Source of the DNA: Methanobrevibacter sp.
GTDB lineage: Archaea; Methanobacteriota; Methanobacteria; Methanobacteriales; Methanobacteriaceae
Reading direction: 5' to 3'
Assembly: GCF_017406825.1 (NCBI RefSeq)
Contig: NZ_JAFQXT010000027.1
Location: forward strand, 62,001 to 126,000
Length of the DNA: 64,000 bases
In this document: positions 62,087-64,000 of the stretch, piece after piece
Numbering within the stretch: the stretch's first letter is position 1
Layout: each line of letters opens with the position of its first letter
The notes under the pieces: model-generated
Databases searched by the model: none
What the model was told of the DNA's origin: nothing
The model's input: only the letters and a program-made list of their open reading frames with translations
Made by a program: the position numbers and the translations under genes

Positions 62087-63166
62087 ATGAACCAATCAAA
62101 AAGAATATTCTATTATGATGTTTTAAGGGCATTGGCCATAATCGGAATAGTGTTTTGCCATGCATCAGTCGTATTCGTCATAACTGGAATCAATAACCCT
62201 GATTTCTATATATCTGCATTTTTTGATTGCTTCAGAGATTTTTCAATACCTGTCTTTGTAATGCTCAGCGGAGCATTGCTTCTAAATAGGAAGGATTCGC
62301 TGAAAACGTTTTTCAAAAAGAGACTTTCAAGAATTTTCATACCATTCCTATTTTGGGTCATGATTTATATAATCTATTCATCTTTTTATGTAACACACGG
62401 ATTTAACTTAAGCAATGCAATCGATATCTTTTTTGGAACATCATCCACGCTCGGCGTCGCATTCTGGTTTATATGGATGATTATTATTGCATATGTTTGC
62501 ATTTTTTTAGTTAACCAAATTTCATTTGTTTTGAAGAAATATTCATTGGACAATAACTTCATCAATGCATTGGCATTGATATCCCTGATTTACATAATGA
62601 TTGTGCAGTTTGGTTTGTTCAATCCATACCCTTCAAGGATAACCTATTTCATTTCTTTCATGTCATATATCCTCATCGGGTATTTCATAGCCAATACAAA
62701 CTATCTTGAATCAAAGATTTCCGCAAACAGGTTAGTTTTAATAACTGCTTTCCTGTTCATTGTTAGCTACTTCCAATACATTTTTGGCTATGTTGTGCCG
62801 ATGTCCCAGTCCCACAGTCATTTCATCGCTTCAGGATATTTCAATTTAAGAACATTATTCATGTCAGTCAACTTCTTTTTGATGTTCAAATATCTATCTA
62901 AAACAGAATTAATGGACAAATTGGAAAATAATTCCCTTGGAAAGGCATTGACATATATAAGCAATTACAGTTTCGGCATCTACCTGGTTCATTATATGGT
63001 TCTGCATTCATTGAAAATGAATCTGTTAAGACTCACCGACTATACGCAACAAAGTCCTCTGCTGTGGATTCCGTTGTTTGTCAGTTTAACATTATCGATT
63101 TCATTATTGATTTTATCCGTTATAAATAAAATTCCATACCTTAAAAAAGTGTCAGGTAGCAATTGA
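62087..63166 (+). CDS. Membrane-bound acyltransferase (Acyltransferase 3 family)
   Basis: 359 residues with about 10 membrane segments. FYYDVLRALAIIGIVFCHAS carries the conserved Arg and His of the acyltransferase 3 family, and SIPVFVMLSGALLL with FFKKRLSRIFIPFLFWVMIY are the family's next blocks. It probably transfers an acetyl or other acyl group from the cytoplasm to surface sugars. Follows the MFS gene by 24 bases. Confidence 0.9.
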   Translation: MNQSKRIFYYDVLRALAIIGIVFCHASVVFVITGINNPDFYISAFFDCFRDFSIPVFVMLSGALLLNRKDSLKTFFKKRLSRIFIPFLFWVMIYIIYSSFYVTHGFNLSNAIDIFFGTSSTLGVAFWFIWMIIIAYVCIFLVNQISFVLKKYSLDNNFINALALISLIYIMIVQFGLFNPYPSRITYFISFMSYILIGYFIANTNYLESKISANRLVLITAFLFIVSYFQYIFGYVVPMSQSHSHFIASGYFNLRTLFMSVNFFLMFKYLSKTELMDKLENNSLGKALTYISNYSFGIYLVHYMVLHSLKMNLLRLTDYTQQSPLLWIPLFVSLTLSISLLILSVINKIPYLKKVSGSN

Positions 63167-63187
63167 TTGATTAATTCGATGCTAAAT

Positions 63188-63197
63188 TATTATATAC
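63188..63197 (+). promoter_or_regulatory. TATA box of Mur ligase gene
   Basis: ATTATATACT (63188-63197) lies 27 bases before ATG 63220, which would make this transcript nearly leaderless. No ribosome binding site precedes the ATG. Confidence 0.4.
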
Positions 63198-63219
63198 TAA
63201 ATAAACATAATATATACTG

Positions 63220-64000
63220 ATGGTTAATTTATTGAAATTTAATATAGCAAAATTATCAGGAAAAGTCGTAGCTTCATTAGCAAAAAGAGGTTCCGGAAGT
63301 GGCGGAACCTATGCAGGCCACATTTTTACCAAAATTGGAGGCTATGATTCAATTAAGGAGTTGGCTTCACAATTGAAGATCGGCTCTGTTCTTATAACAG
63401 GTACAAATGGTAAAACAACCACAACAACTCTCTTGATTAAACTGATGTCAAATGATATTCAAATCAGACAGACATATGAGAATAACATTCTTAATTCAAT
63501 GGTCACTTCTCTTCTAACGCAAAAAGGCGATTTGGGCATATTCGAATATGGTATTCGGAACATGACTTACGGAATCCCTGACACCGTTGAAAAGCTCATC
63601 AAACCTATTGGGGTTGTATATACCACCATCTCCCAGGAGCATACTCAGGTTGCAGGTGTTAAAAATCCGTTCGAAGATTATTTCAAAGCTAAAAAACTAT
63701 TATCCCAGGGAATGGAAAGGGGAACCGTAGTGACCAATGCAGATGATCCAAGAACCGCTTTGATAGGCCTTGAAAAGGAAAAGGATGTGAACGTTAATTA
63801 TTACGGCATTTCAACAGATGGCATTGAGGATATCGGCGCAGAAACTGTAAGCTGTCCTAAATGCGGTGAAAAGTTAACCTACACCAAACATTATCTTAAC
63901 CATAGGGGAATTTATTCCTGCAGTTGCGGATTCAAACGCCCTGAACCTAATGTAAAATTGATTAATGCACAATTCAATCCTGACGAATGGATTTTAAGCA
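63220..64000 (+). CDS. MurT-like Mur ligase with zinc ribbon, cut by window end
   Basis: 260 residues are visible, open at the right edge. KVVASLAKRGSGSGGTYAGH and LITGTNGKTTTTTLLIKL (ATP P-loop GTNGKTT near residues 61-67) are Mur ligase motifs. Cysteines 212, 215, 234 and 236 (CPKCGEK, then YSCSCGF) form the inserted zinc ribbon of MurT-type ligases. Bacterial MurT works with GatD to amidate lipid II; in a pseudomurein-walled archaeon a role in pseudomurein peptide synthesis is likely. Start ATG 63220; TTG 63232 is an alternative. It lies after a surface-modification gene set, though its own promoter suggests a separate transcript. Confidence 0.85.
   Translation, partial: MVNLLKFNIAKLSGKVVASLAKRGSGSGGTYAGHIFTKIGGYDSIKELASQLKIGSVLITGTNGKTTTTTLLIKLMSNDIQIRQTYENNILNSMVTSLLTQKGDLGIFEYGIRNMTYGIPDTVEKLIKPIGVVYTTISQEHTQVAGVKNPFEDYFKAKKLLSQGMERGTVVTNADDPRTALIGLEKEKDVNVNYYGISTDGIEDIGAETVSCPKCGEKLTYTKHYLNHRGIYSCSCGFKRPEPNVKLINAQFNPDEWILS

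Overview
The window looks like a chromosomal segment of a Methanobacteriales methanogen, most probably Methanobrevibacter. The evidence is AT-rich DNA, TTTATATA-type archaeal promoters and AGGTGA ribosome binding sites. It also includes F420 enzymes (F420H2 oxidase FprA, F420-dependent NADP reductase), the archaeal aspartate-semialdehyde route to dehydroquinate, an archaeal CCA enzyme, pantoate kinase, pseudomurein-binding repeats and very large adhesin-like proteins. No rRNA, tRNA, CRISPR array, insertion sequence or integrase was recognised. About 62 protein genes are supported, two of them cut by the window edges. The genus is an inference; no database was consulted.

Layout. 1-5.7 kb: end of a family 2 glycosyltransferase, a DUF2115/PHP pair, FprA, a flavodoxin, pantoate kinase, a methyltransferase-like protein and a PadR regulator. 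5.9-11.5 kb: one long run of genes (ADH synthase, 3-dehydroquinate synthase II, ThpR RNA phosphodiesterase, CCA enzyme, MATE exporter, small unknown). 11.5-15.7 kb: DUF2284 protein, F420-dependent NADP reductase, a lone MutH/Sau3AI-like domain, a CoA-disulfide-reductase-like flavoprotein and a His-rich Mrp/NBP35 ATPase. 15.7-21.7 kb is accessory in character: four SseB-like proteins, MsrAB, several very small genes, two membrane-anchored surface proteins and a ketopantoate-reductase-like gene. 21.9-33.4 kb: two giant surface genes. The first (about 2,650 residues) is split by an apparent one-base deletion near 26,441. The second carries a papain-type protease inside an adhesin. 33.7-48.3 kb: Na+/H+ antiporter, two glycosyltransferases with a Cas4-like nuclease, flavin oxidoreductase, hydrolase, Na+-coupled transporter, ferredoxin, the Fe-S scaffold/GGGtGRT pair, NUDIX, an MsvR-like V4R regulator, an amidohydrolase and a malate dehydrogenase. 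48.3-55.4 kb: bacterial-type D-aminoacyl-tRNA deacylase, an XpaC-like / zinc-ribbon / TelA operon, family 1 uracil-DNA glycosylase, a Cys-cluster protein and membrane proteins. 55.8-64 kb is devoted to the cell surface: a pseudomurein-binding transglutaminase-like protein, a disulfide oxidoreductase, an M14-like zinc enzyme, an MFS transporter, an acyltransferase and the start of a MurT-like Mur ligase.

Two themes connect the genes. One is redox and oxygen defence: FprA, flavodoxin, CoA-disulfide-reductase-like enzyme, MsrAB, Isf-like flavoprotein, and an MsvR-like regulator whose characterised relatives control fprA. The other is the pseudomurein envelope and its decoration: adhesins, glycosyltransferases, wall-binding peptidases, acyltransferase and Mur ligase.

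A structural pattern runs through the window. Many genes end in a perfect inverted repeat that contains or touches the stop codon and is followed by a T tract. Many promising leads are small or oddly assembled: very short ORFs with strong ribosome binding sites, a restriction/repair-like domain without its visible catalytic core, the SseB-like cluster, the archaeal TelA operon, and possible leaderless genes.
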